In this document: positions 22,290 through 33,891 of the stretch, one piece after another
Layout: each line of letters opens with the position of its first letter
Position numbering within the stretch: position 1 is the stretch's first letter
Assembly (NCBI RefSeq): GCF_964019385.1
Contig: NC_088643.1
Location: forward strand, 81,082,699-81,146,698
DNA: 64,000 nucleotides
DNA from: Sycon ciliatum
Lineage: Eukaryota; Porifera; Calcarea; Leucosolenida; Sycettidae
Reading direction: 5' to 3'
The notes under the pieces: model-generated
Told to the model about the DNA's origin: nothing
Seen by the model: the letters and a program-made list of their open reading frames with translations, nothing else
Databases searched by the model: none
Translations under genes and position numbers: made by a program

Positions 22290-23277
22290 TTCCCACTGCC
22301 CTCCAAGGGCGTACCCTGCAGCTTGCACACACGGGCCACCAAGGTATCGTCCGCACCAAGCAACGGCTCAACAGCAAGGTTTGGTGGCCCAACATGGCTA
22401 CTAAAGCCGAAGCACTCTGCCGGCAATGTATTCTGTGCCAAGCAACTCTCTCAACGACACCGCTACGTCCGGAGTCCGTGCCCACACCACCGTCCACCAA
22501 GCCGTGGCAACGGGTCTTCGTCGATTTGTACGGACCCATGCCGAACGGTCAGAACCTGCTTGCCACTATCGACCAGTTAATTTGTCGCCGTATTGTCCCT
22601 CTCCGTATTGTCTTGTCCCACAATGGACTCCTGCGTGGCTCCAGGCGAACCCAACAGTTATCAACGTGTTTAGCACGACACCCACTACGGCCGGTGTTGT
22701 GCGCTCTACATTCTCCATGTTCGGCTTGCCCGAGGAGCTAGTCTTGGACAACGGTCCTCAGTTCCGTTCTTCGGCTTTTGCTGATTTCCTCACGCAACAC
22801 ACTATCCAGCACCGCCGCACCCCTCCTTTGTGGCCACAAGCAAATAGAGCAGTCGAGCGCCTGAACCGTACCATTGGCAAAGTTTTGCAAACGGCCGAAC
22901 TAGCTGGCGAAGACATCAATGTTGCATTAGACCAATGGCTTCTAGCGTACCGCACCACGCCACACCCTGCCACTCACGAGGCACCGGCAACACTCATGTT
23001 TGGTCGCCCCATCCGCGGCAGCATACCCTGCATTACGCCAGCCGCACCAGACTTGCCTTCAGCTGCCAACAGTGACCAGCAATTCCGCCAATCACAGCGT
23101 GACGCTGCCAATGCCACCCGCTGGTCAAACGCCCCCATCCTCACTCCTGGTCAGCGCGTCTTACGCCGCAATGAGCAGGCGCACAGCAAGCTCTCACCAC
23201 AGTGGGATCCCAACCCCTGGACCGTGGACCAGACCTCCGGGTCTACGGTGACGATCTCCAACCCGGCAACTGGCTAA
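22290..23277 (+). pseudogene. Ty3/gypsy-type integrase, frameshifted
   Basis: The zinc-binding part reads LAHTGHQGIV...WWPNM...CRQCILC (HHCC, about 22315-22440). It is followed in that frame by the first catalytic Asp in FVDLYGPMPNG. A frameshift around 22570-22680 moves the core to another frame with LVLDNGPQFRSSAF (second Asp) and RAVERLNRTIG (catalytic Glu). AYRTTPHPATHEAPATLMFG and a GQRVLRR...LSPQW tail complete a retroviral-type integrase C-terminus. A further shift lies just before the HHCC motif (LPSK). Reverse transcriptase, RNase H and gag are not visible upstream, so it is a truncated dead copy. It integrates retrotransposon DNA in intact relatives. Confidence 0.9.
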
Positions 23278-23678
23278 AGATCGACTCGCCATATGTCATT
23301 TGTCAAGCCCGTAATTGTTGTCATGCCGCCAGCTCATCACCCACTACCAGCTGAAACTGCTGCCACCACACCAGCTCCCGGTCCACCTGACGTCAACACT
23401 GGAACCCAGGCAGTACCTCACCAGCAACCGTCCCGAGCTGCCAAGTCTGCCCACAGCACTGGGACCCCTCCACCACCCTGCTCTGCTGTGACACTCACGC
23501 ATACCCAGTTCATTTTCTGTTGGGAAAAGAAGGGCTCTAGTTTGCTCTATCTGTCTGACTCTCTTTGTGCATTCTGGTTTATGCCTTTCCCTTACTGTTC
23601 GTTCGTTCTTTCCGCCATATCCGAATCTTCTCTTTATTAATCTTTAGCGATAGAACATTCCGTCTGCGTTGGGAGGGA

Positions 23679-23904
23679 TGTAGTGTTCACACATATATTA
23701 TAGACTGTCACACGCATGTATGCACGCGGCACCGTTTGTACTCCTATCCATTTACATATGCCGCTTTCCACGCCTGTGCTGGCAGTCGGTACGCACCGAC
23801 TCTGTACTCATGCACGCACACCATTGCATTCTGTTGGCATCATATTGCGAAGCTTTCCGGAGCTCCGAGTTGTTTGGAATAAAGCGAGAGAACAACATTA
23901 CACA
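23679..23904 (+). repeat. Possible 3' LTR of the Ty3 element
   Basis: Begins TGTAGTGTTCACACATATAT directly after a purine-rich GGGAGGGA, as expected for a polypurine tract and LTR start. It contains GGAATAAAGCGAGAG, a plausible polyadenylation signal, near the right end and finishes ACATTACACA. No second LTR copy exists in the window, so the borders are tentative. Confidence 0.4.
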
Positions 23905-24309
23905 GTCCGCATGATACTCGGCTGGAGGGTGAGTTTCCCGCATTCGTAGGAACGCCGCCGCCGCCCCCAAGAATCAAGATTGTATCGCAGAAGTAGGATC
24001 AAGGATCGTATAATCGTACCGCACATGTATAGGATATTTGAAAGAGTCTATTGGTGAACATGTGTGGATTAGGGTTGGTTCACATATCGCCGGTACGCAC
24101 CGGGAGCCACCGGCGGTGGGCCTCCTGCAACTTCTCCCGGCGCATGGCGATGATGTGAACCAGTGCACTCGTAACAATCATAATTATGGTAAAATCGCAA
24201 GGGATCGCCGGCCAAGTTGGGCAGTGACCAGCTCTTGCGATCTGCCCCGGCACCGATTTTGACCAAAAGTGGTTTGTGAACCGTTCACGCCGGTGACCGC
24301 CAGTGCCGG

Positions 24310-24907
24310 TGTCATATAGTAGAATGACCCCCGTAGTGGAAGGCCCCCCCCCCCCCCCCGGTCGTTGTACTATATAGTAGATTGCCCCCGGGGTCACTCT
24401 ACTATATAGTACAACGACCCCCCTCGGCCGCTATTTTAGTAGAGGTCCGTGAACTCCTGAACTCCTGAATAATCCAAAAGGAGCAAGGAGCACACAGAAA
24501 ACGCAAAGGAACACTGAACTTGCAAACTTTCTTCCAACTCCAAAACAAAAACAATCCAACACAAGGTGGGATGTTCATGTCTCCTAAAGAGGAAAAGTGC
24601 GCGACCTATGTACAAATGTTGTGGACTTTTCACCACATATTCCCACAATCAAGAGTACATAACCCCGGACTCTTGCCACAATCCATAATGTCCACGTGGA
24701 ATCTGTGGTGTAAACTCCATCCCTTTCTACCTGCACGTGCGAAACGACAAGTCTGGTGGACTCTGTAGTAGAATGACAGGGGGCAATCTACTATATAGTA
24801 GAACGACCCCCCGGGCATTGTACTATAGTAGATTGCCCCCGGGGTCACTCTACTATATAGTACAATGCCCGGGGGTCCATCTGCTGGGGGGTCATTCTAC
24901 TATAGTA
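24310..24907. mobile_element. Insertion in copy B1 with CTACTATATAGTA modules
   Basis: Present in B1 and absent from B2, where CACCGGTG runs directly into GGGACCCAGAC. Ends are inverted (ATAGTAGAATGACCCCC). The interior contains repeated inverted modules of CTACTATATAGTA with TTGCCCCCGGGGTCA, at about 24370-24420 and 24780-24870, and a C run. Confidence 0.75.
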
Positions 24908-25093
24908 CACCCGGACCCAGACTTTGTCAAAAGTTCAAACCAAGACCCGTCCTAAATTTTCCTAAATTGAAGCTAAAGATGAGGTCCATTCGCCATTCTT
25001 GTGGTCGCTTCAATGTATCAAATTAAGTCCGCATACCAATCTGTCCTTCTCGGATGATCTGCTTGACTGTTGTGTAACTTACGAGACAAACAC

Positions 25094-25290
25094 GCTATAA
25101 TGTCCACTAACACCACCAGCAGCTTCCAAACAATCAGCTAATGCTAGTTAGTTGTAGAACGTCAGTACCGTCGGTCAATGTCGTGGAATGTTATCGCATG
25201 AGCTGATTGTTTAGTAGCTGCTGGTGGTGTTAGTGGACATTATAGTGTAACTTGTCTTGTAGTTCCTTGGTCCCTTTTCTTTTCTATAAA
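25094..25290. mobile_element. Palindromic MITE family P, copy 1 (degenerate)
   Basis: Shares GCTATAATGTCCACTAACAC and its inverse with copies at 41384, 44988 and 58184. The outer left terminus is eroded. Located in B1 only. Family P units carry arms of about 90-100 bp that end in AAGAGAAAGGACCAAGGAAC. Confidence 0.8.
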
Positions 25291-25669
25291 TAAGTACGAA
25301 GGATGCATTGGCAAGTTCTTGTGACTTCCTCAGCGTTTGCATGCGTAATTTCGACACCATCGCTTTAATACTAAACTGCAATAAAATGTGTAGAAGTAGT
25401 TTCATGATCTCCAGTAAAAGATAGCACCGAGTGGGCATCACCGAAAGACCTTGAACTACTGAAGGAACAAAGAATTCAAGTTTCAATTGGCAATCCTGTC
25501 GTAGCATTTGGGCACATTCTGTACTAATTTGTAGTAGATTTGGTACTACAGCAGTACTCGAACCGTATGCGGAACGGACCGGGAACTGGCTCACCGCCGG
25601 TGCAGCAAGTTCCTGGCGCCGATTTGGCTTATGTGAACCAACCCTGTCGGGCATTGGTTGTGAGACTTA

Positions 25670-26669
25670 TGGTTGGTTGGTGTGGTTCACAAAAGCCAAA
25701 TCGGCGCCAGGAAGCACCGGCAGTGAGCTAGCTCCCGATCCGTCCTGCATATGATTCGAGTCCCAAATCTACTACAAATTAGTACAGAATGTGCCCAAAT
25801 GCTACGACAGGTTTGCCAATTGAAACTTGAATTCTTTGTTTCTTCAGTACTGTATAAGTGCAAAGTTTTGTTTGGAATTTCGCTATATTCGTTAGGGGGC
25901 ACAAAATAACCAAAGTTTGCACCAAACTAAAAGTTTTTTTCTGAACTTTCGGGGTGACAGACCTCGACCAAAAACGAAATTTAGTACGTAACGAACCTGC
26001 TGGTGGGGTGATCTAACGAAAGAGTCATAAACAAAAAATTGTACTTATACAGTAGTTTAAGGTTTTTCGGTGATGGCCGCTCGGTGCTACCTTTTACTGG
26101 AGATCATGAAACTACTTCTACACCTTTTATTGCAGTCTAATAAGCGATGGTGTCGAAATTATGCATGCAAACGTTGATGAAGTCACAAGAACTTGCCAAT
26201 GTATCCTTCATATTATTTTTTTCAAATGTACTTCAGTATAATGTCTCATAAGTTTCACAACAGTCAAACAGATCATCCGAGAAGGACGGGTTGGCATGCT
26301 GACTTAATTTGCCACCTTGAACATGAGCGACTACAAGAATGGTGAACGGAGCTCATCTATAGCTTCAATTTAGGAAGAATTTTGGATGAGTCTCGGTTTG
26401 AAATTTTGACAAAGTCTGGGTCCCAGCATCGGCGATCACCGGTGTGAACGGTTCACAAACCACTTTTGGTCAAAATCGTACGGGATCGATGCCGAGGCAG
26501 ATAGCAAGAGTTGGGCATTGCCCAACTTTGTCGGCAGTCCCTTGCGATTATTTACCATGTGATTTTGTTACGATGTGACTGGTTCACATAATCGCAATCC
26601 GCCGGGAGTGGTTGAAAGAGGCCCACCGCCGGTTACCCCGGCATGCACCGGTGATATGTGAACCAACCC
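25670..26669. mobile_element. TTA-target DNA transposon, copy B2
   Basis: Inserted into dispersed repeat R. The repeat reads TTGTGAGACTTA on the left (ending 25669) and resumes TTACCATCTCACCC at 26670, while the uninterrupted repeat at 60830-60860 has a single TAA/TTA there (60841-60843). The outer end is ATATGTGAACCAACCC. Orientation is opposite to B1. Contains a TA-target MITE at 25850-26052. Confidence 0.85.
25850..26052. mobile_element. Mariner-like MITE inside copy B2
   Basis: Ends CTGTATAAGTGCAA and the inverse of CTGTATAAGTACAA, flanked by TA (25848-25849, 26053-26054). The corresponding position in B1 (CTTCAGTAGTTCAA when inverted) is empty and has one TA, so the insertion and its target duplication are demonstrated within the window. 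Confidence 0.85.
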
Positions 26670-26672
26670 TTA

Positions 26673-26795
26673 CCATCTCACCCTCGCCGTTATAGGCGCT
26701 GCATCTGCCACCCTTGTATCACAGGCATGATGGTGGCCTGGAACAAGCGAAACTTCCTAAGCGGGTTGTGTGTCTCAATAATAGCCGCATTAGCC
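26673..26795 (-). repeat. Dispersed repeat R, copy hosting B2
   Basis: Matches 60709-60843 in inverse orientation (CACCCTCGCCGTTA, GGTGGCCTGGAACAAGCGAA, AGCGGGTTGTGTGTCTCAATA). A shorter piece lies at 36526-36577. The rest of this copy is the 25-base piece 25645-25669 left of B2. Confidence 0.8.
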
Positions 26796-27332
26796 CGTTG
26801 TAGTATCTATGGCGGCCATTTGCTACGTGGACTATACACGAGCTACGCGCCTGCAGCGGGCGACTTTTTCCGACATCGCATCAGCTGTACTGTATCCATC
26901 ACTCACTGATATAATGTACATGTTTTAAGCAATAATGGTTCCTCCACACCGGCGCACAGGGTTTTGTGTCTGTCTCTCTTAACAAGTGCCACATTATCAT
27001 GGCTGTTGCTTTGGCTATTCTTGAGAGGCATGTTAGAGATTGCAAGAGTACTCCAAAGACCTTCCTGCTTTCGTACGTCCAAATAGGACATTATATTCAC
27101 GGTGCTGAAGGACATTTCTACCAACCTTTCCACTCAGCCATCTGGTGCACCACGATGAATGTCAGCAGTTTGTTTGTTTGTATATTTAGAGTCGAAGAAC
27201 AAATAGCAGTGTGGTAGCCGATATGTTTTAGAAGAGCTGTTCAGCATCTGACCAAACATACTTGTATCAATCAACACGTTCCCTGTGGATGTTTTCAGAG
27301 TCTGCAAAGCGCGTGCGACCAAAACGTGGTAG
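26796..27332. other. Stretch without a supported gene
   Basis: Opposing frames of 76-87 codons exist (26903-27133 and 27134-27397 on the minus strand; 26966-27217 on the plus strand). The minus-strand peptide with LSPELVLASMYRGAISEAYH has protein-like composition, but no family was recognised and no splice partner was found. Confidence 0.35.
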
Positions 27333-27746
27333 GCCTCGGAAATAGCCCCACGGTACATAGACGCCAGAACAAGCTCAGGGGACAATGACACCAACACCAG
27401 CCCCTACCCAGTCGCACACATTCCAGGAGCAGATGGGACCAAAGGAAGAGAGGGAGGCCAGGAAGCTACGGAGGAGTCTGAACCACTACCAAAACGACCA
27501 AGGCGAACAACAGCTAGCTATGGAACAAATAGAACTGCAGCACCAGAACGTAAAACCGAGAAGCAAACAAAAGAAAGAGGATACCGGTATCAAGGTGACA
27601 TAATTCAACGAGGTGGAAGTATTGAGGATGACAGCGGTCATGGTGAGGATGCTGCTGATGAAGATGATGGTGACGAAGATGACCTTCGTGAGGAGAAGAA
27701 GAAGTCAGTGGTGTTCAGGCATTTGTTGTCTATAGTGGACAGTGTC
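27333..27746 (+). CDS. Candidate exon of an unidentified acidic protein
   Basis: One frame is open from 27333 to a stop at 27789 and meets a good donor (GTC|GTAAGA) at 27746/27747. Composition is protein-like and patterned: a Ser/Thr-rich start, a bipartite basic patch PLPKRPRR that could be a nuclear localisation signal, then RGGSIEDDSGHGEDAADEDD followed by REEKKK. Such basic-acidic alternation is common in nuclear or chromatin-associated disordered proteins. The upstream acceptor is not clear and no other exon was found. Family unknown; it may be a decayed gene. Confidence 0.35.
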
Positions 27747-28816
27747 GTAAGATTCCCGGTTCAGTATTGTACACGTATGTCTTGCTCGTAGTTTTTCGTC
27801 AGCTGAAAGTGTTGGAAGCAGTATGCGTTTAATAATAACAAGCACAAGCCAAATCTATAATAGAGAAAGAATATGCCACCTCACTCACTCACTCTCCATA
27901 GTTCTCACGTAATGTTGTTTGCACATTCAATTATTCAGTTTCACCGTCATATTAAATCTAATTACATGTATTTGACTTGCATACTATTGTTGTCATACCG
28001 GTATTTAGATGTATACTGTGCACTTCTTCCAGTTAGATTGGTTGTTTCTCTTGCTTGTACCAGTGGCGACTGCGCAACTCATCTTATCCATAGCATTAGT
28101 TAGCGTTTCAGCCAAGTAACACACATACTATGATACCAGTAGATGCAATCAGGGCAGTTTTATGTATCATAGTCTAGGGGCAGCAGATCTAAACCCGAAT
28201 CCACATTATGAATTCAAAAACTGCGTTTAATTAAAATTATGACTTTGAATTCAGGCAGCCAAGCCTAATTCTCATATGCCCACGCCCCAACACACCGGTA
28301 CATGAAACGCAAATACGTGGCACGGCACTTTCGAACTTAGATCTTGGCGAATGAGGACACATTGACCTTCATATGAATCATGTGTGTGACAACAGTAGCT
28401 CAGTGTTAATTTAAAAATGGTGGTAGTGAATAATAGTTCAACAGGACTCAAGGAGGCAGCAGTGGGTGCAGCAGCAGCAGCAAAGGTACTGGGTTGCAGG
28501 AGGAAGCTGCATGACAAACAAACATTCCAAGTTCAGCAGGGTGAAGAAATGCAGTTGTGAGTAATAACTGGACAGTCTCAAGGTGGTACATGTAGTACTG
28601 GATAATATTCATGGGACTCTCAATAGGCTTGCCAGCAGCTTGGCTTGGTACGGGTCATGATGGAAAACTGCAGACCATGCATGAATCGAAAAATGTACTG
28701 GGTAGCAGAATTCCATTACATGAAATGTCGACATTCAAGATGAAGTCCACACAAGATTGACAATGGTGAACGTATCCTGGTTACAATTGTTGAGAATAAA
28801 TATATACACACACACA

Positions 28817-28848
<32 letters not shown>

Positions 28849-30668
28849 GCATGCACATGTCGGTAATCTGACTAGTGTTCCGAAACGATAATACACACAA
28901 ACTCGTGACACGGGGGTCGTGAATTGGAAATTGGCAATCGGTTGATCTGGAGGTTGTGGACTGTTGTATAATTTGGTGACTGGGTGAGTATTTGCAGGGC
29001 GCATTAGCTCAGTGCTTTGTGCAAGTCGCGACCAGCTTGGAAGACTGACACCAGCGACTGACAGCAGCAATCACTGCGTCATGAGTCAAACAAGTGTGCT
29101 CTTAGAGAAGGCAGCCTGTAGAACAAAGGCAACACACAAGAAGAAGCCGAAATGCATTTTAAGTCAGCAGCCAGTAGTGACAACACTAGTAGTCATGTTC
29201 CCTATGCTTCAAGTGCTGAACAACTGGACCAAAGACATAGCATTCAGCTTGAATCCCTCTCAGCTCTGGCGTGGCAATGGATTGGTGGTCAGTGTTGTTC
29301 GAGGAGGGCCGGAACTTTGCAGCCATGGAGAGTCATTAACAAGCTACCAGGTAGGGCTTTCACAAAGATGCCTGCCAATCAAATTACCTACTGCTGGGCA
29401 CGATAACACTGTTGTAGGTCAACTCTCTATCTTCCTATCTCAAGTGTCAACATGGATAGCTAGATAATGGTATAGCAGGACTGAGGAGCCATGTCCCAGT
29501 AGGAGGTTATCTCGTAGGTTCTGACCCCAACGCAAAACTAATATATTCACAGTATGTCACAGGTCAGCCACGTGATACTGGCAAGTAACATATGACTGCC
29601 ACAACTGCACGGCACTAGTTGCAGCTGCTGTGGCTTTCCAATGAGCCGTGCACCCACAGTGACATAGTGTGGCTTTCCAATGAGCGATGCACCCACAGTG
29701 ACGGCATAGTAGCTACTTTGACTTGGAAGGTTGTTTCATGAAACTTGCAACCATATCATTCATCAGAAGCAAACCCAACTCTGGCTCCACTATGACAAAC
29801 AGCTGAAAAGACAACGCCTGGCGGTAAAAAGGCAAATGTCTCCAACGTCAACACTGGCATCTGATCGTTTCCGAGATACATACACAGATAGAGGCCAGTG
29901 ACTGGCTAATCGGTGTGGACCCCTGAGGTGTACGGTTGTTGGGAACTGAAACTGGAGACACCGTTTCGAAGAGAACTGCCAACGTATAGTGCTGGAAGGA
30001 GGCACATTCTAATGAGCTACAGTTCGTCAATTTCAATGTAACTTGAGAGATCCTGGCAGTTTACGCAGCAGTATCACTTCCCCCAAAGATAGCTGGGCTA
30101 CTTGAGGACTAACTTTGGCCTTTGGGCTGACAGGACACTCTTGGCCTGCATTGCCTGACACCTGCAGATGTTCTATCACTTTGGTAATGAAGAGCCATGA
30201 CTAGTAATACAGGAACTCAGCATGATCCAACATCAGTGCATCTCTACCTGTTGGCCATCAACAGATACCGGCAAAACATGGACCTTCTTCTTGACCGGAA
30301 CTTTTCGTTACCCGATAAGCGTGTCGCCCTAAGCTACCAGAACTGACACAGATAAGCTCTAATGCACCATGCCTGATAGGGATAATAAGCTGACAATGTT
30401 CTTGAGTGACATCATTGCCCATGTTCGAGCTGCTGCAAGCACAGTTGGTGGGAACACAGTCCTCTCTCCTTATCCCTGGATGTGTCCTTCAAAACGATAA
30501 CATTGCTCGCACACTGGATCTTCTTTCCACTGTCTGCAAACAAAGGTTTGTTGCGAAGTGTCCCTAGCACCTTATCACATGATCATGTAGTCCCATGTGA
30601 CATCCCATGTGACATCTGCACACCATCACCGATCCCTCATTATCCAAAGCCACCACGGACCAGCCTGA
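27747..30668. other. Stretch with microsatellites and a small duplication
   Basis: (CA)n/(CT)n patch at about 28803-28850; a 41-bp direct duplication (TGTGGCTTTCCAATGAGC) at about 29628-29705; a tRNA-like A-box string GCATTAGCTCAGTG at 29001-29014 without a B box. Right part is the likely 3' region of the 30.7-33.9 kb gene. Confidence 0.45.
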
Positions 30669-33600
30669 CTAACCACTGATGTTGTCTTTCTTTAGAGTAT
30701 AGGTCTGAAAGAAGGGCACTAGTGTTAATTAGATATGGGGGCTGTGAGTGTGAGCACAGCTGCACAGCTCAATGAAGGTCACATCTATCTCCTGCATAGT
30801 GATCACTACTTTCTGTACTGATGTGCATCCTACCCTGCACTTAGTGTTGGTAGTAGTACAGTGTACAGCCTCTCACACAACCAATTTGTCCCTGCAATAA
30901 TATATCAGCACCCTGCTGCCTGCACCCTGAGTACATGCTGCCGTGCTTTGACAAATTACTATAACCACAGTGTGTGAGGATGCGGGACATTGCCAGCGGC
31001 TTCAGGAGCAATAAATGCTGCTCCAACCACACCGCACTCTCACAGTTTTAACAACTGTCTCTAGCCAAGTAAGGATGCAGCAATGACAGCTCGGAACTTA
31101 CCAATTCAGAAGAGCCACTGTTCTGCCTGCTGTGTTGCTCCAGAACATCAAGGTGTGAAAGGGCTGGAGAATCTCCTTGCTGGCCCTTCCTCAAGCTGTA
31201 ATACATCAGACCAAGCACAACAAGCCAGCAATTATCACCCCCACAAGTGATTTATGACAGAATAAATTACGCATCAAAACTCAAGGCCACTATGCAATGA
31301 GTTCTAAGTGCCTAGTTACAGTCAGCAAAAATGGCTGCCATTGAAACAGGACTGCTAATATCCTGCAGTCTCCTCCCTAGTCCCATCCAGAAAGACCTCT
31401 GAATGGTTCTTAGCAGCAGTGTTTGATCACAAGTTCACAACACCAGCTCACACAGAGCCCTCAACATCACCCTTGTCATTGTGTGCATTCTCATAGGGAG
31501 CAGACATGTCACAACTGACATGAACCTAGATAATGACAGAAGTACTATGAGTTGCTACACTGTATGATTTAGCATGCATAAGAGACCACACACTCACTGT
31601 AGCTACATACACATCACCAGCCTGAGAAGATGAAGCCTAATGCTCTAGCTCTGCATTTCCAGCATGCAGTGTGACAGCATTCAACATGAACTACATGTAG
31701 TGGGCTGCACTGGAGCCTTCTGACTGTTCTGAGTTTCATTCACAGGTGAATTCTGGGTTTACCAAGTTTACCAGGTGACTCCGTCACCTCCCCCTGGTGT
31801 CCACAGCAATATTAAACTATCAACACATACATGCAGTTTTGAAAACAATTTTTGTTGGCCCTGGTAAACTGCATCTCTAACTTACCTTGATGCTTTCTTC
31901 CGTTTGTCGGTTTTCTTCGTCAATAGAGAGAAGGGAGAACGTTTCTGCTTGGACTTTGGAGAACTGCGATCGATGGTGGTCCACTTTGAAGCAATGGAGT
32001 CATACTCGGCGTGGCGCTGCAGCGCCGGCGAGTGTTCAGCACTGTCGGCAACTGGAAGTGTTGCTGTTGCTGCTGCCGCCGCTGCTGCACTTGCATCGCC
32101 AATGTACATGGAGTGACGGCTCCGCGGCACCGACATTTGCTGTTGCTGTAATGACAATCCACCTGGTGTGCTTGCACCTAGCGATGACAATGCCAGCTGA
32201 GAGGCAGACAGTGATGACGGCGGGCGATTACGCATTGGAGAGTTGAAACGGTTCAGGGAGAAAGAAGTGAAGCGATCGCGTAGAGTCGGAGTGGAGCGTC
32301 CACTTTTCATCGTCTTCCCGGACGCTCCAGTCGGTGTCAGGCTAATATCAGTTGGTCGCAGTGTACCTGGCGTAAGAGAACCAGATGATGCTTCAACGCG
32401 ACTGACTGGGCGGGATGTTAGGCCTAGTGTCATGCTGCTCTGTGAGGATCGACGCTGATTGACTTGTGATGCTGGGTGGGCAGGGAACGCTGGCAGCTTA
32501 TACAATGCCCCTTCCGAGTTCTTGCGCTTCAACTTGTGAGCGATGGGCGGTGAAATGGCAAAGCGCGTTGTCTCTGGCTCGGAGTTAACCTCCATGTGAT
32601 TGAATCCAGCTCGACTCTGATAGCCAGAGGGCCTGTCTGCTGCTAGCTGAACACCTGCTGCATAGGCTGGTTCTTCAACATCGCCATCATCTTCTTCATC
32701 ATCATCGCTTGATTCTCCCGCCACGGCATAATCTGGATCTTCATAGTCGTGTAAGATCTGTTTTCGTGCAAGCCAGACATCAGGCAGGGGCATGTCCTGC
32801 CGTTCCTCTACGTTTGTGTAGTCATGATCCGCATCGGTAGCATCCACATCCCCTCCATCAAGCTGATCTCTGCCACTGGCATATTCGTACGCACTGCAGG
32901 CATTGTACCCACTCAACTTGTCGTACAGCTTGTTAGGGCTCTTCTGCAAGGCAACAGGTGAGGCATCTCTAGATCTGACATTAGCATTTCCCTCACCGCT
33001 GTCCGTACTGCACATAGAGACCACTCCACTGCTGCTCAGAACCGACTGATCTGAGATCTGCTTCTTTCCCAGCTTCTGCGGAATAGGATGTGCGGTGACA
33101 TAACATCCTGTGCTGTTGTTTCGACTGTACGTCGGTCTCCTTCCTGCAATGGCGTACGGGTCGTGTGGGGCCATTTCCTCGTAGTCGTCATCATCTGCTT
33201 TCCTCTTCTGCTGCTGCTGATCAGCCACTTGAGAAGAGAAGGGCACGTACGAATATCGCTCTGTCAGAGCGTGCGTATTGGCATTGCTACTCAGCCTGAA
33301 CTCTGCCAGCCGCGTTGACAAGTCCACCGGATGAATGTCGACGTAGTCGTCAGCAGCGTCCTCGTCATTACAATCTGAATCGACGGATAGGGACTTCATT
33401 CTGTTGTCGCTCAACTCATCGTTCTGAGAACCACACGCCGCTCGCCTGGACGCTACCTTCCTTTTTCTGCCAGTCGCTGACTTTTCCTCATCGACCGCTA
33501 GGTCGCTTGCATCGAAATTGGACGATTCGCAATCGCTCTGCCCCGCGTAGTCGGAATCACTGGAAAACCCCTGCAAGTCATCTCCGGTGGAACCCTCCAG

Positions 33601-33891
33601 TGAGTTGATCCTGCTAGTACTACTGCTGGCCTGTGTACCGCCACAGTACATGATACTAGTACTGTCTTGGGAAGTCTCTTGGCTAGTTGTGGATATGATC
33701 GAAGCTGGCATAACTGCGTCGTTGTTCGTTGTCGTCGTCTCCTCACTCCTCGTCCGTCTTGCCTGGAGCTGAGGAGCAGTGCAAGACTTACTATGTCCTG
33801 GGTCACTGTCAGTAGTACTCTGATAACCAGATGTAGCGCTCATTTCACGAGGCCAGACGCCTTCTCCACAATGCTCGCTAGTGCTGGACAT
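30669..33891 (-). CDS. Unidentified disordered, tyrosine-motif-rich protein, about 711 aa
   Basis: Exon 1 (31886-33891) starts at ATG 33891 and runs 668 codons to a donor AG|GTAAGT. Exon 2 (31102-31195) joins in phase and encodes LRKGQQGDSPALSHLDVLEQ. A short last exon (30669-30704, TYTLKKDNISG then stop) has a strong acceptor but is tentative. The protein is Ser-, Asp- and Gln-rich, with acidic Tyr motifs (DDYVDI, DDYEEM, HDYTNV, HDYEDPDY), an acidic run after GESSDDDEEDD, alanine and glutamine runs, Ser-Pro/Thr-Pro sites (RSTPTLRDR, FNSPMRN) and a Lys-rich end. No folded domain was recognised. The Tyr motifs could be kinase sites that recruit SH2 proteins; this is inference only. Exon 1 is certainly coding; the family is unknown. 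Confidence 0.8.

Larger units (their letters stand above)
24072..25644. mobile_element. TTA-target DNA transposon, copy B1, with two insertions
   Basis: Outer end GGGTTGGTTCACATATC after TTA (24069-24071); inner end is the inverse of GGGTTGGTTCACATAAG. B1 is the reverse complement of copy B2 (25670-26669), giving a 2.6-kb inverted repeat. Compared with B2 it has an extra 600-bp block (24310-24907) and a MITE remnant (about 25094-25290); without them it is about 770 bp. No transposase. Likely Harbinger-type from the three-base target and GGG ends. The right flank does not repeat TTA. Confidence 0.75.

Noticed and set aside
29001..29014. tRNA-like GCATTAGCTCAGTG (A box)
   Set aside because: No B box or acceptor stem at the right distance; not called as a tRNA or SINE.
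31887..32246. Plus-strand 119-codon frame and other frames within 31.9-33.9 kb
   Set aside because: Shadows of the 668-codon minus-strand exon.
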